The position numbers were made by a program, and so were the translations under genes. Below the pieces are notes generated by a model. The model saw only the letters and a list, made by a program, of their open reading frames with translations, was not told the DNA's origin and did no database searches. Positions 32,038 to 41,507 of a DNA stretch of 64,000 nt are shown in pieces. Source of the stretch: Streptomyces sp. AA1529 (GTDB taxonomy: Bacteria; Actinomycetota; Actinomycetes; Streptomycetales; Streptomycetaceae); the NCBI RefSeq assembly GCF_000280905.1, contig NZ_ALAP01000046.1, positions 1 to 64,000 on the forward strand, given 5' to 3'. How positions within the stretch are numbered: position 1 is the first letter of the stretch; every line of letters starts with the position of its first letter.

Positions 32038-33375
32038 GTGCCCCGGACGCGCAACACCCGCCTGCACACGTTGCTCCAGGAAGCCGACTGGAGTGGCGCC
32101 CAACTCGCCACCGCACTGCGGAAGCTGGCCGACGAACACGCGCAGCGGCTGGCCTGCGACCGTTCGACGGTCTCGCGCTGGCTCGGCGGCACCACTCCCC
32201 GGCCGCCCGCGCCGGAGCTGTTGCTGCAGGCACTCTCACGGCGTCTGCAACGGCCCGTCAGCGCCGCCGAGGCAGGCCTGAGCAGCGCTCCGGCCACGGT
32301 GCTTGACCTCTCCTGGGAGGCCGACCCGCTGCACAGGCTGACTGTCCTCACCCGCGCCGAAATGGATCCCCGCAGCCGCCATACGCTGCACACCGGGACG
32401 TACAGCCTCACGGTGCTCGACGTCTGGCGCTCGGAGCAGACACCCGGGGCGCAACCGCGGCAGCGGCCGCCCCGTACCAGAGGCCGGACCGGGCACGCGG
32501 AGGCCGAGGAGATGCGGACCATGGCCCGGGTCTTCGCCGAGGCGGCACAGCTGCACGGCCCCGGCCACGTCCGCTCGGCGCTGGCCGCCTACCTGGCCCG
32601 GGACGTGACGGGGTACCTGCACGCCCCGGCCACCGAGAACGCGCGCCACCACCTGCTGGTCGGCGCGGCCCAACTCGCGCTGCTGCTCGGCGGCATGAGC
32701 GCGGACGGCGGCGCCGAGGCCCTGGCCCAGCACTACCAGCACACCGCGGCGCAGCTCGCCGCCGAGGCCGGGGATGCGGCCACCTTCGCCATCGCCCTGC
32801 GCACGATGTCCACCCACGCACACGACATGGGCCACCACACCTCCGCGGTGCTGCACCTGGCCGAACGTGCCGCCGACAGCGCACGCGCCGCGGACGGGAC
32901 CGTCGGCGCGTACGCCCAGGCCCAGCTCGCCGTCATGCAAGCCCACCACAGCGCGCGGGCCGCGCTCGACGCGCTGGCCGTCGCCGAACGCCTCCACCAG
33001 CAGGCACCCAGCGCAGCGCCGGGCCCCTTCAGTCACTATCCAGCCGCGGCGCTGCACTATCAGCGGGCCCAAATGCTGGCCACCCTCGGCGACACGGCGG
33101 GCTCCGCCCGCGCCCTCGCCACGTCCCTGCGGCTACGCGATCCCACCGAGCGGCAGGCGGCCACCCTCACCCGCGCCCGGCTCGCCGAAAGCTGCCTCGC
33201 ACAGGGGCACCTCGACACCGCCCTCGCCCACTGGCGGATGTTCCTCGACGCCTACCCGGTCCTGCACTCCTCTCGCGTAGCCCACCGCCTGAGCGCCATG
33301 CGCCGCCTGCTGCACCCCCATCGCCGGCACCACGCCACTGCCCAGCTCCTGGCGCGCTCCGCCGCCCTGGACTGA
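32038..33375 (+). CDS. HTH (XRE-like) transcriptional regulator with helical repeat C-terminus
   Basis: GTG 32038 is chosen because AGGAGGGA ends just upstream of it; GTG 32005 and ATG 31948 are less well placed. The 445-residue product opens with a helix-turn-helix region (about 5-65; ACDRSTVSRWLGGTTPRPPA is the recognition part). It continues with Ala-rich helical hairpins resembling TPR repeats (about 150-430). Such HTH-TPR proteins are common cluster-situated regulators in Streptomyces. It is divergent from the PKS operon and is the best candidate for its control. Activator or repressor cannot be told. Confidence 0.78.
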   Translation: MPRTRNTRLHTLLQEADWSGAQLATALRKLADEHAQRLACDRSTVSRWLGGTTPRPPAPELLLQALSRRLQRPVSAAEAGLSSAPATVLDLSWEADPLHRLTVLTRAEMDPRSRHTLHTGTYSLTVLDVWRSEQTPGAQPRQRPPRTRGRTGHAEAEEMRTMARVFAEAAQLHGPGHVRSALAAYLARDVTGYLHAPATENARHHLLVGAAQLALLLGGMSADGGAEALAQHYQHTAAQLAAEAGDAATFAIALRTMSTHAHDMGHHTSAVLHLAERAADSARAADGTVGAYAQAQLAVMQAHHSARAALDALAVAERLHQQAPSAAPGPFSHYPAAALHYQRAQMLATLGDTAGSARALATSLRLRDPTERQAATLTRARLAESCLAQGHLDTALAHWRMFLDAYPVLHSSRVAHRLSAMRRLLHPHRRHHATAQLLARSAALD

Positions 33376-33441
33376 CTCCGGGACGATACCGGGCGGGGAA
33401 GGGTCGGATGCGACACCGAACGCCGGACTCGCGCCGGGCCG

Positions 33442-33520
33442 GACTCGGTCCTGGCCGACAAGGCGTACTCCTCCCGCTCCTCCCGCGCGATCCGCGAGCG
33501 CGGCACCCGGGCCCCCCGTC
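33442..33520 (+). mobile_element. IS5-type transposase scrap in a gene-free interval
   Basis: A short plus-strand frame reads DSVLADKAYSSRSSRAIRER, matching the second-Asp region of IS5-family transposases (usual form VLADKAYSSR). Nothing before or after it fits a full transposase. The rest of the interval 33376-33868 shows no gene I can support; several frames cross it without starts or domains. Confidence 0.5.
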
Positions 33521-33868
33521 CTGGCCACGGGCAGCAGCACTGTCAGGACTGTCCACAGTGGGCCGGCGGAGGCCAGGAACCGAGCACCTGTCTGCATGCG
33601 CCGGAAGTCGCCCGCTCAGAGTCTCACCTGGGTGAGGAACGTGGTGCGGCTGGGGCAGGTGGTGTGGTGGAGGTAGAGCGCGTGGAGTGGCGCGTAGATG
33701 GGGGTTCGAGGGTGAGGACGTGCGCTTTGCCGCCCGCCGCGGGCCCGGGGGTGCGGTGACGAAGGCGATGTGCAGCCGCTGGTGGCCGAGCGTGGTGCGG
33801 GTCAGACCGTCCTTCGGCCGGACTCAAGAGGGCAGACCGGGGCCGGAGGAGGGTGGGGTTGCCAGCGG

Positions 33869-34960
33869 TCATGTGGCGCCGGAGGCGTGGTGCAGGCGGC
33901 GGACACCGGTCAGTTCGACCTCATAGTCGAGCAGCTGGGGTTTGCCGTGCGCGGGGAGGACGGCGGAGGACTGGTGCAGCCAGTGGAGTGAAAACCCCTT
34001 GCTCGGCTTCTTACCGACGAAGGGGTGCAGGTTCGGCCCGGGGACCATCTCCAGGTTGTCGGCGATGACCTGTTGGTCCACGTCCACTGCTGTGTTGAAG
34101 ACGGCGTACGTGCCCTTGTCGCGGGTCCGGAACGTGTAGGCCTTCTCGTGCTCCGACTCGCCTTCCTTGAACTGGGCGGTGGCCCTCTCTCCCAGGTCTT
34201 TTCCCACTTCCTTCGGGATCTCGTGCACTGAACGGGCAGCCTTGGTGTCGGCGAACTCGGAGGAGGAGAGGGGGCCACGGATGGTGTAGAGGTCGGCAAG
34301 CGACGTGGACAACTCCGCAACGCCCGCGGCGCTGCTGCCTGCCGAGCCGGAACCGTCGGCCGGGACACGGACGAAACCGTCCTTGTCCTTGGCGAGGGGG
34401 ACCGTCTTCTTCTCGTCGTCGACGAGAGAGACACTCGCGACGTTCTTCCACTCGCCTTTCGCCTTCCCCTTGCCCTTGTCCCGGTCGAAGACAATCAGCT
34501 GCGGGTACTTGCTCGTGCCTTCCTTGTCCTTGGTCCGGGTCTTGACCGCGAACCACGTGGCCTTGCCTTTCCTGGGAATGAGGTAGGTGCGGTCCACGTA
34601 GGAGAAGGGTTCCGCGGACGCGGCCTGTTCCTTCTTGCTGAGGTCGGCGTCCGCCTTGTAGCCGGCCTGGCTCTGCTCAAGGAGGGCTCCGCCCTCGACG
34701 GTGGACAGCAGCTTTCCGTCGTTCGTCTTGTTGGCCCGGTTGTTGACACTGACATACCGGTCGACGATCTTGGCGGCTTCCGCCTCGGTGACGACGCCCT
34801 CCGGCTCGGGAGCCTTCTTGTCCCCCTCGGCCGCTGAGCCGCCGCAGCCGGTGAGCAACACAGCTACAGCCGTCAGCACGGCCAGACCGGCCACCCTGTT
34901 GTGGCCGATGGCACCTGTGCCGTATAGCGCTCTTCGCCCTGCCTCTTGTGACTCCCTCAT
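33869..34960 (-). CDS. Putative lipoprotein, function unknown
   Basis: Start at ATG 34960 (GGGGGATG upstream); the longer frame lacks a signal peptide. The 363-residue precursor has a basic start, hydrophobic core VAGLAVLTAVAVLL and lipobox LLTGC, so it should be a membrane-anchored outside protein. The mature part is rich in Lys, Asp and Glu, with a WFAVKTRTKDKEG stretch and a C-terminal domain containing HWLHQSSAVLP. I do not recognise a family, although similar lipoproteins are frequent in Streptomyces. It is monocistronic and flanked by debris. Confidence 0.75.
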   Translation of the reverse strand: MRESQEAGRRALYGTGAIGHNRVAGLAVLTAVAVLLTGCGGSAAEGDKKAPEPEGVVTEAEAAKIVDRYVSVNNRANKTNDGKLLSTVEGGALLEQSQAGYKADADLSKKEQAASAEPFSYVDRTYLIPRKGKATWFAVKTRTKDKEGTSKYPQLIVFDRDKGKGKAKGEWKNVASVSLVDDEKKTVPLAKDKDGFVRVPADGSGSAGSSAAGVAELSTSLADLYTIRGPLSSSEFADTKAARSVHEIPKEVGKDLGERATAQFKEGESEHEKAYTFRTRDKGTYAVFNTAVDVDQQVIADNLEMVPGPNLHPFVGKKPSKGFSLHWLHQSSAVLPAHGKPQLLDYEVELTGVRRLHHASGAT

Positions 34961-35629
34961 CGCATCCCCCAAATCCGTCACTTGACGTACAGGGCGCAAC
35001 ACTAGCCGCGACGACGAACGGACGTGCGTGTTCAGCGGGTCGGACGTTATGACCCTGATCACTGCGGCTCCAGTCGAACGTCCAAGCGGTCCGCCGCTGC
35101 ATAATCCTTGCTGGCGAGCCTCGGGGGCCACACGGCCCTTCGATCGTGTCGGCCGTCGTCGCCGTCCTGGCGTTCTTCGCCTTGCAAAAGAGGCCACGGA
35201 GCGAGCGAGGCGGAGGGCTCGGGGTCAGGGAGCGGCATGCGGGAGCAGCCACCGCAGCGCAGCGGGAGAGACCGCATCACCGGCATGTACCTCCTGGCAT
35301 TCGTGGCGACTCTCGTTTTCTCCATGGATCCACCCAGCTGACTTCTCTGCCGGCGAATTCCGGAATCGGCCCCGGCGTCGTCGGGGCGGTGGTCGCCGGA
35401 AGCGCGCTGTCCGGGGCGCTCGGCGCGCTGGCGCCCGCCCCCCGTCGGCCTACCTGCCGCTGCGCCTGGGCCGTCAGCGAAACGGTTCACGGGGTGCCGC
35501 TGACGGCGGCCGAGGGCAGTTCCCCGTCGGCGCCGGCCCGTGACAGTGCCCCGCCCATGCCGCCGGGCAGATGCCCGGGGCTCGTGTGGAGCAGCCGGGG
35601 AATCCCGGCACGATTCGGGACTCCTCTCC
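34961..35629. other. 670-bp stretch with no supported gene
   Basis: Open frames cross on both strands, but none has a ribosome-binding site plus a coherent protein. The left end must carry the promoter of the lipoprotein gene. Its AT-richer part around 34970-35060 is the likely place. I see no RNA gene or repeat. Confidence 0.3.
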
Positions 35630-35883
35630 TCACGGACGGGCGAAGGGCGGGTGAGAGATGACATGGTGAAATCCGTCATCCGGACGCCCCACGGCGCCTC
35701 CGAATCGCTCCAGTTCGCCGAACGTGCGACCCGGTCCGGACGTTCGGCGAGGTACGGGTCCGGCTGCACGGCTCGGGCCTCAACCCCCTCGCTCGGCTCC
35801 GGCTCCACCGACACCCGCGCGAAGGGGCGGCCGGCCACGCTCTCGGCTGCGAACTGCCTCAGCGTCTGGCGCCTCTCCGTCAA
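35630..35883 (-). pseudogene. Frameshifted small hypothetical gene
   Basis: From ATG 35883 the minus-strand frame reads coding-like sequence (ESVAGRPFARVSVEPEPSEG, then VQPDPYLAERPDRVAR). At about 35712 the sense moves one frame to FGELERFGGAVGRPDDGFHH and VISHPPFARP, ending at TGA 35630-35632. Read together they make a plausible protein of about 84 residues of unknown family. A one-base indel, real or from assembly, has split it. Confidence 0.4.
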
Positions 35884-36000
35884 CCCTTCCGACCGGTTCC
35901 GCTCAGCAGCCAGACCGACGGCTGCGGCGGTGGTGAGGCGAAGCCGAGCAGCAGGGTGCGAGCTCTTGCATGGCTGTACTGATCGGGCGTGAACGGCTTG

Positions 36001-36588
36001 TCAGTCTCCGAGGTTTTCCGGCGGCGTCTTCGCGGTCACTGCGGATGGAAGGCGCCCGGTGAGGATCTGCTGACGCGGCAGCGAGAGACCGAAGTGCTCC
36101 TGCAGGGCCCGCAGCGTGATCAGCACCTCGTCCTCGTGCAACGTCGTGTCGAAGAAGCCGGCCTCTTCCAGTGCGGGGATCAGGAACTCCGTCCCGTCGT
36201 CGGGGCGCTCACCGATGTTGAACCACCCGATCGTCGCACCGTCGCGGTAGTACCAGACTTCCTTGGGCGGGTCGTCGGGCTTCGGCGTGAGGTGCAGCAC
36301 TTCGACCCCGCCCGCTGACATGGACGGGTGGGCCCACCATGCTTTGGACGGCCGGCCTTGTTCGACCGCGAAGGACCAGCCTGCGCATGCGCCGAAACGG
36401 GCTGTCCGCGCCGCTCCCTCCCGGCTGGTCAGAGACTCGGCCTCTGCCATGGTGATCGGGTCGAGGAATCCTGTCGGCTCGGCGCCGAGCCGCACGGCGA
36501 GCTCGTGCGGGCTCAAGCCTCGGGCGAAGGTGATGAACAGGTTCGGGCTGTACCAGGTATCGGGCAGCCACAGGATGCCGTCAGACAC
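36001..36588 (-). CDS. DUF6461-like hypothetical protein
   Basis: GTG 36588 is preferred, with GGAGCGAGA directly upstream; ATG 36663 would add 25 Cys/Arg-rich residues without support. The 195-residue product has LFITFARGLSPHELAVRLGA near the N-terminus, which I associate with DUF6461, followed by ACAGWSFAVEQGRPS and VWYYRDGATIGWFNIG. The acidic C-terminus contains a helical EEAGFFDTTLHEDEVL stretch. Function is unknown. It lies alone between debris and the MFS gene, all on the minus strand. Confidence 0.65.
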   Translation of the reverse strand: MSDGILWLPDTWYSPNLFITFARGLSPHELAVRLGAEPTGFLDPITMAEAESLTSREGAARTARFGACAGWSFAVEQGRPSKAWWAHPSMSAGGVEVLHLTPKPDDPPKEVWYYRDGATIGWFNIGERPDDGTEFLIPALEEAGFFDTTLHEDEVLITLRALQEHFGLSLPRQQILTGRLPSAVTAKTPPENLGD

Positions 36589-36765
36589 TCTCGCTCCTTG
36601 TGTGTGGGTGAGGGCGCATCTGGGGCCGGGACACCGGCGTTCCACCCCCAGCCGGTCGTTCAACAGCCGATCATGCCGCTACGCGGGGCGTCACCGCTTC
36701 GGGACGGTGCAGATCGGCTTGTCCGGTTGCTGCGGTGCGCGAACCCCGGGAAGACCATCCGGTCC

Positions 36766-38082
36766 TCAGCCCGGCCGCCGGTCGTTCCTGTGCACGCGTG
36801 TCGGCTCGTCGTCGTGGGCCGGTTTCCCTTCCGGCTCGGTCGCGGTGGCCCCTGCCGTCTCGGCTGTCTCTTGGTCTTCTCGCCCCCTCTCCCAGGACCG
36901 GAAGAGGGGGATGGCCAGCAGGCTGATCAGGCTGGCTGCGGCGAAGAGGGCGCCGGCGACGAGGAACGGTGTTCGCAGACCGAGCGCGTCGGCGAGCCGG
37001 CCGCCCAGGAACGCCCCGAGCGCCAGGCCGGCGAAGGACATCAGACGGGTCGCCGAGAGCATGCGGCCCATCAGGTGGTCGGGGGTGGCCTTCTGTCGCA
37101 CGGAGGCGGCGAGGACGTTCCACAGGGCGGCGTGCCCGATGTACGTGGCGAGGGCGAGGGCGACCGCGATGAGGTTCTCCGTCACCGAGATCAGCACGAA
37201 CGAGGCGGACCCGATGACGAGGGCCACTGTGATCGACAAGCCATACCCGAGCATGCGGCGGAGCTTCGCGGCTATCCCGGCCCCGGCGAGGCCGCCCAGT
37301 GCGGATACCGAGAGCAGCAGGCCGTACTCGGTGGAGTCGAGCCCGAGCACGTCCCTGGCGTACAGCACCAGGTACGAGAAGGGGATCATGTAGCCGACGG
37401 CGGCGAAGGTGCCGATGAGGACGGTGGTCCGCATGATCTTGTCGCGCCAGGTCCAGGAGACGCCCTTGCGGATGTCTGCCCAGACGCTGCTGGGTACCGT
37501 CTCGGCCGGCGCGGCCCGGTAGTCGCCCCTGAGGAGGGAGAAGCTGACTCCGGCGGCCAGGAAGACGAGGGTGTTGATGCCTGGAGCAGCGAAGGCCGCA
37601 GCGGCGAACAGCAGGCCACCGAGCGGCGGTCCGACGAATTCGTCGACGACGAGTTGAGTACTCGTGATCTGCGAGTTGGCCCGGTCGAGCCCGCTTCCCC
37701 GAACGGCCTTCGACAGCACCGCGAAGGCGGTGTTGTCCGACAGGGTCTCGATGACGCCCATGATCACGAAGGTGGTGCAGAGGGCGACGAGGGTGACGGT
37801 GTCCGTGGCCACGAGGACGGTGAGGACGGCGAAGACCGCCGCGCGGGAGAAGTTGGACAGGTACAGCAGGACCCGCCGGTCGCAGCGGTCGATGAGGATT
37901 CCGAGGCCGAGGACGGCGAGGATCCTCGGGACCGAGTACGCGAGGGGGAGGCCGGCGATCGCCGCGGGAGAGCCGGTCAGGTCCGCCGCGATGAGCGGCA
38001 GCGCGATGAATGTGATGCCGTCGGCGAGATTCGAGGTGGCGTTCCCTGTCCAGATCCGCCGGTACTCCGGACCGAGGCTCAT
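36766..38082 (-). CDS. Major facilitator superfamily transporter, probable drug/product exporter
   Basis: A 438-residue protein with about 12 hydrophobic helices and the MFS loop motif between helices 2 and 3 (GILIDRCDRRVLLYLSN). The C-terminus is a charged cytoplasmic tail. It resembles the enterobactin/macrolide exporter branch (MefA/EntS-like), which pumps small hydrophobic molecules out by proton exchange. It follows the frameshifted carrier-protein gene on the same strand, so it may be left over from a natural-product cluster or serve clusters B or C. Substrate unknown. Confidence 0.88.
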   Translation of the reverse strand: MSLGPEYRRIWTGNATSNLADGITFIALPLIAADLTGSPAAIAGLPLAYSVPRILAVLGLGILIDRCDRRVLLYLSNFSRAAVFAVLTVLVATDTVTLVALCTTFVIMGVIETLSDNTAFAVLSKAVRGSGLDRANSQITSTQLVVDEFVGPPLGGLLFAAAAFAAPGINTLVFLAAGVSFSLLRGDYRAAPAETVPSSVWADIRKGVSWTWRDKIMRTTVLIGTFAAVGYMIPFSYLVLYARDVLGLDSTEYGLLLSVSALGGLAGAGIAAKLRRMLGYGLSITVALVIGSASFVLISVTENLIAVALALATYIGHAALWNVLAASVRQKATPDHLMGRMLSATRLMSFAGLALGAFLGGRLADALGLRTPFLVAGALFAAASLISLLAIPLFRSWERGREDQETAETAGATATEPEGKPAHDDEPTRVHRNDRRPG

Positions 38083-38139
38083 GCGCTTCCCTCCCCCGCC
38101 GCCGTCCGCCTGACATGCGGACGTCCCCCTGCAGCCCAG

Positions 38140-38502
38140 CTTGTTGACGAGACTGTGCCCTGGAGATCACCGTATTCGCACGGAACACGTCGTCGATGCC
38201 GAACAGCACGGAGAACTCACCCCGCATCAGGTACGACAGCCGCAGCGTGTCGGTGGAATTGCCGCCCGTCGCGGAGAAGTCCGCCTCGGGCATCTCGGCG
38301 GCTCGGGGAGTGTGCGCTGCCACAGCTTCCTGACGACAGCGATGGTCGTGTCGGTGCCGTCGGCGGTTGCGTCGGACCGTGCGCCGGCAGCAGCGACGGG
38401 TGTACTTGCCCGGCGGGCCACGACAGCCGCGGTGCCCGCCTTGCCACTCGGCGGCCGGGGCACGCTCCTGCCGCACGGCCGCCGCAAGCCCGCTCCGCGC
38501 AC
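38140..38502 (-). pseudogene. Frameshifted acyl/peptidyl carrier protein gene
   Basis: One frame gives a first-helix-like stretch (TIAVVRKLWQRTLPEPP). The sense then continues in the next frame as MPEADFSATGGNSTDTLRLS and YLMRGEFSVLFGIDDVFRAN. GGNS is the phosphopantetheine-attachment motif of carrier proteins, so the Ser is kept, but the two halves are out of frame near 38300. Free carrier proteins of this kind serve natural-product assembly lines. It lies just upstream of the MFS gene on the same strand. No adenylation or synthase gene is adjacent, so it may be a relic. Confidence 0.5.
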
Positions 38503-38555
38503 AGAAAGGATCTCCCGCCGGTGCGGTCGGCGGTGCTCGGTGTGGCGGGACGGGA

Positions 38556-39128
38556 TCAGCGGTGTTCGCTGATGCCGGCGAGACCGGCGCGGGCGAACTT
38601 CTCGTCCAGTTCCCCGGAGGGGGCACCTGCCACGCCGATTCCGGCGATCGGCGTGCCCCGGTGGGTCACCGGCACCCCGCCCGGCAGGAACAGTGTGCCG
38701 GGGATGTCCTTCAGGTTCGGGGCGGACTCCAGCCGTTCGGTCAGCTTCGAGGTGGAGGCGTTCCAGGAGACCGCGGTGTACGCCTTTTCGACCGCCGACT
38801 CGTAGGACTGCGGCCCAGCGCCGTCGCCGCGGAGGGTGACGACCGTGTTGCCGTTGCGGTCGACCACCGCGACGGTCACCTGTCGGCCCTCCTTCTCGGC
38901 GGCCGCCAGTGCGGACCGCGCGGCGTCGGTGGCGGCGTCGGCGCTCAGGTGCCGGGTGGTGGTGGTCTTCGCCTCGGGCGCAGCCGGGGCGGCGGTGGCC
39001 GCGCCGGCCGACGGGGCCTGGGCCGAGGCGGAGAGCACGCCGAATGTGCCGGCGCCGGCCAGGGCGAGGGCCGCCGCGCAGGAGACGGTCTTGGCGGGGG
39101 TGAGGAACTTCTTGGCCTGGTGCTGCAT
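38556..39128 (-). CDS. hbpS: HbpS-like secreted haem-binding protein (GlcG/HbpS family)
   Basis: ATG 39128 starts a 190-residue precursor with a signal peptide (core CAAALALAGAGTFGVLSASA) and a GlcG/HbpS domain at about 60-185 (VAVVDRNGNTVVTLRGDGAG, FLPGGVPVTHRGTPIAGIGV). In Streptomyces reticuli HbpS is extracellular, binds and degrades haem, and controls the sensor kinase SenS. Here it is divergent from a SenS/SenR-like pair, the same arrangement, which supports the name. It should sense haem or oxidative stress at the cell surface. Confidence 0.82.
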   Translation of the reverse strand: MQHQAKKFLTPAKTVSCAAALALAGAGTFGVLSASAQAPSAGAATAAPAAPEAKTTTTRHLSADAATDAARSALAAAEKEGRQVTVAVVDRNGNTVVTLRGDGAGPQSYESAVEKAYTAVSWNASTSKLTERLESAPNLKDIPGTLFLPGGVPVTHRGTPIAGIGVAGAPSGELDEKFARAGLAGISEHR

Positions 39129-39519
39129 GGCTGGGAACTCCGGTCGTCTCGTCGTCCGTGGGCTGTATCGGGCAGTCCGCCCCGGGGCGGGTTCGGGCTG
39201 TGTGGGGCCGGCCGGAGCACAGCGCGCTGCGGGTTGTGCCCGCGGCGGGTCGGTCCTGTGTCCCGTGCCGTCCCCGGGGCCGGTGCCGTGTCTCCAGCCT
39301 CCGCCGCGGACAGGGCCCGGGCGTCGGCGTACCGGCTGGGCCGCGGGGAGGGGACGGCCGATGGCCTGGTCATCCGATCGGTTGACCCGCAGTCCCGCGG
39401 CGCAGGGCGACAATGGAGTCGTTTGTGCAGCTCAGCTGCCTCACCGGTGGCGGATGCGAGGAGTGCCCGCCCGCTGGTCGGCCGCTGGGGACCCGTCGGG
39501 CAAGGTGAGGAGCAGGGAC

Positions 39520-40797
39520 GTGGCCCGGAGCAGACCGTCGGCCCTCCGCGGCGCGCCGGCCGCCGAGCGTGACCGCCGGTGGCTGGCGCTGGTGATCCAC
39601 CTGACCTTCTTCGTGCTGCTGGGAGCCGCGCTGGTGCGGTACGTACAGCGGCACGGCGGTGCCCTTCCGGTGCTCGTCCTGGCCGGGGCACTGGCTCTGG
39701 TCTACGGTTTCGGCCCGGCTCCGGGCCGGCTCGCGGCGGCCGGCCCGTCCGACGGGGTCAGGGGGCGCCCGGCTGCCGTCCGGCGCCCCTCGGCGCGGCA
39801 CGTGCTGTGGCTGTGTGTGCTGGTCGTGGTCTGGGCCACGCTGGTGGCTCTGGCGCCGAGTTTCTCCTGGTGTGCGGTTCCGCTGTTCTACACCGCGCTG
39901 CGTACGCTGCCGCCGCCTGCCGCCTACGCGCTGGTGGCGTTCTTCACCGGCTTCGTGGTCCTCGCCCAGCTGCGGCTGGCCGCACGCTTCGACCTGGACC
40001 TGGTGGTGGGCCCGCCCGCCGTGGCCGCGCTGGCGCTGGCCGTCTTCACCGCCATGGACCGCCAGTCCGCGCGGCAGGCCGTGCTGATCGACGACCTGGC
40101 ACGCACGCACCGCGAACTGGCCGCGACCGAGCGGCGCGCGGGCACGCTGGCCGAGCGCCAGCGGCTGGCCGGGGAGATCCACGACAGCCTCGCCCAGGGT
40201 CTCTCCAGCCAGCAGATGCTTCTGCAGGCCGCCGACCGGCTGTGGGATGCCGACCCGCGGCAGTCGCGCGCCCACGTCCGCAGCGCAGCCTCGATCGCCG
40301 AGCGGAGTCTGGCCGAGGCGCGTCGTTTCGTCCATGATCTGGCGCCGGCCGACCTGGCCGAGGGCGGCGGGCTGGAGGCCGCCCTGCAGCGGCTCGCCGC
40401 CCGCGAGTCGGCTGCCGACCGGTCCGTGCGTTGCCGTGTCGACAACGCCGTGGGCGCTCCTGCGCTGCCCGGGCACATCCAGGCCGCGTTGCTGCGCATC
40501 GCACAGGGCGCTTTGGCGAACGTGCGGGAGCACTCCGGCGCCTCACATGCCGCTCTGACGCTCTCCTACCTCGGCGATCAGGTGCGCCTGGACATCGCCG
40601 ACAACGGCCGCGGCTTCGACACCGCGGCGGCGCACGGGCCCCGGCGGCACGCCCGCGGCCACGGCCTGCCGGCGATCCGGGCCAGGGTGCGGCAGGTGGG
40701 CGGTGCGCTCACCGTCGAGTCCGCGCCGGGCGACGGCACCGTCGTCTCGGTTTCCGTTCCGGTCCATCCCGCTTCCGCGAAAGCCGACACCCCATGA
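39520..40797 (+). CDS. senS: SenS-like sensor histidine kinase
   Basis: GTG 39520 is chosen for the GAGGAG about 7 nt upstream; GTG 39505 is a near alternative. The 425-residue protein has about five membrane helices in the first 170 residues, then a HisKA_3 dimerisation domain (RLAGEIHDSLAQGLSSQQML, phospho-His in EIHD). A HATPase domain follows (IAQGALANVREHSGASHAAL, DIADNGRGFD, ARGHGLPAIRARV). This is the NarL-type kinase class of SenS. It is divergent to hbpS and overlaps the regulator gene by ATGA, so the three form the haem/redox sensing system. Confidence 0.85.
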   Translation: MARSRPSALRGAPAAERDRRWLALVIHLTFFVLLGAALVRYVQRHGGALPVLVLAGALALVYGFGPAPGRLAAAGPSDGVRGRPAAVRRPSARHVLWLCVLVVVWATLVALAPSFSWCAVPLFYTALRTLPPPAAYALVAFFTGFVVLAQLRLAARFDLDLVVGPPAVAALALAVFTAMDRQSARQAVLIDDLARTHRELAATERRAGTLAERQRLAGEIHDSLAQGLSSQQMLLQAADRLWDADPRQSRAHVRSAASIAERSLAEARRFVHDLAPADLAEGGGLEAALQRLAARESAADRSVRCRVDNAVGAPALPGHIQAALLRIAQGALANVREHSGASHAALTLSYLGDQVRLDIADNGRGFDTAAAHGPRRHARGHGLPAIRARVRQVGGALTVESAPGDGTVVSVSVPVHPASAKADTP

Positions 40798-41507
40798 ACC
40801 GCGCCCATCGAGACGATTCGGCACCTTTCTCGCCCGCGGGCACGGGTGCGCCCGGCGACGGCGGCCCCGGTGCGTCCCCGGTACCGGTCCGGCTCGTCCT
40901 GTGCGACGACCACGCCGTTGTCCGCGCGGGGCTGCTCGCCCTGCTCGGGAGCGCCTCCGGTATCGAGGTCGTCGGTGAGGCCGGCAGCGGCCCGGAAGCT
41001 GTCGCACTCGCGGCCCGACTGGCCCCCGACGTGGTTCTGATGGATCTCCAGCTGGGCGAGGAGATGGACGGTACGGAGGCGACCCGCCGGATCACGGCCG
41101 AGTCGGGAGGCCGGGTGCATGTCCTGGTTCTCACCACCTACGACACTGACGCCGACATCACCCGGGCCATCGAGGCCGGCGCCACCGGCTACCTGTTGAA
41201 AGCCGAACGTCCCGACGAGCTCTTCGCCGCCATTCGCAGCGCCGCAGCCGGCCGTACCGCGCTGTCCGCGCCGGTCGCCCACCGTGTGATGGCCCACCTG
41301 CGCAACCCGCGGCCCGCCCTGACCGACCGGGAGCGCGACATCCTCGGCCAGCTGTCCCGCGGCCTGTCCAACCGCGACATCGCGAGGGCTCTCTTCGTCA
41401 GCGAGGCCACGGTCAAGACCCATCTGGGCCGCATCTACGACAAGCTCGGTGTCGACACCCGGGCGGGTGCGGTCGCCGTCGCCAAGGAGCGACGCCTTCT
41501 GTCGTAG
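40794..41507 (+). CDS. senR: SenR-like NarL/LuxR-family response regulator
   Basis: ATG 40794 overlaps the stop of the kinase gene (ATGA). The 237-residue product has a Pro/Gly-rich N-terminal arm (1-30), then a receiver domain (LVLCDDHAVVRAGLLALLG; phospho-Asp in DVVLMDLQLG; Lys in YLLKAERP). A C-terminal LuxR helix-turn-helix follows (LTDRERDILGQLSRGLSNRD, EATVKTHLGRIYDKLG). SenR in S. reticuli controls hbpS and a catalase-peroxidase operon. No catalase gene is in this window, so the regulon must lie elsewhere or be limited to hbpS. Confidence 0.87.
   Translation: MNRAHRDDSAPFSPAGTGAPGDGGPGASPVPVRLVLCDDHAVVRAGLLALLGSASGIEVVGEAGSGPEAVALAARLAPDVVLMDLQLGEEMDGTEATRRITAESGGRVHVLVLTTYDTDADITRAIEAGATGYLLKAERPDELFAAIRSAAAGRTALSAPVAHRVMAHLRNPRPALTDRERDILGQLSRGLSNRDIARALFVSEATVKTHLGRIYDKLGVDTRAGAVAVAKERRLLS

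Noticed and set aside
38836..39519. Long upstream extension of the SenS frame over hbpS
   Set aside because: It runs antisense to hbpS, lacks membrane or signal features, and a GTG with GAGGAG at 39520 gives the expected SenS length.
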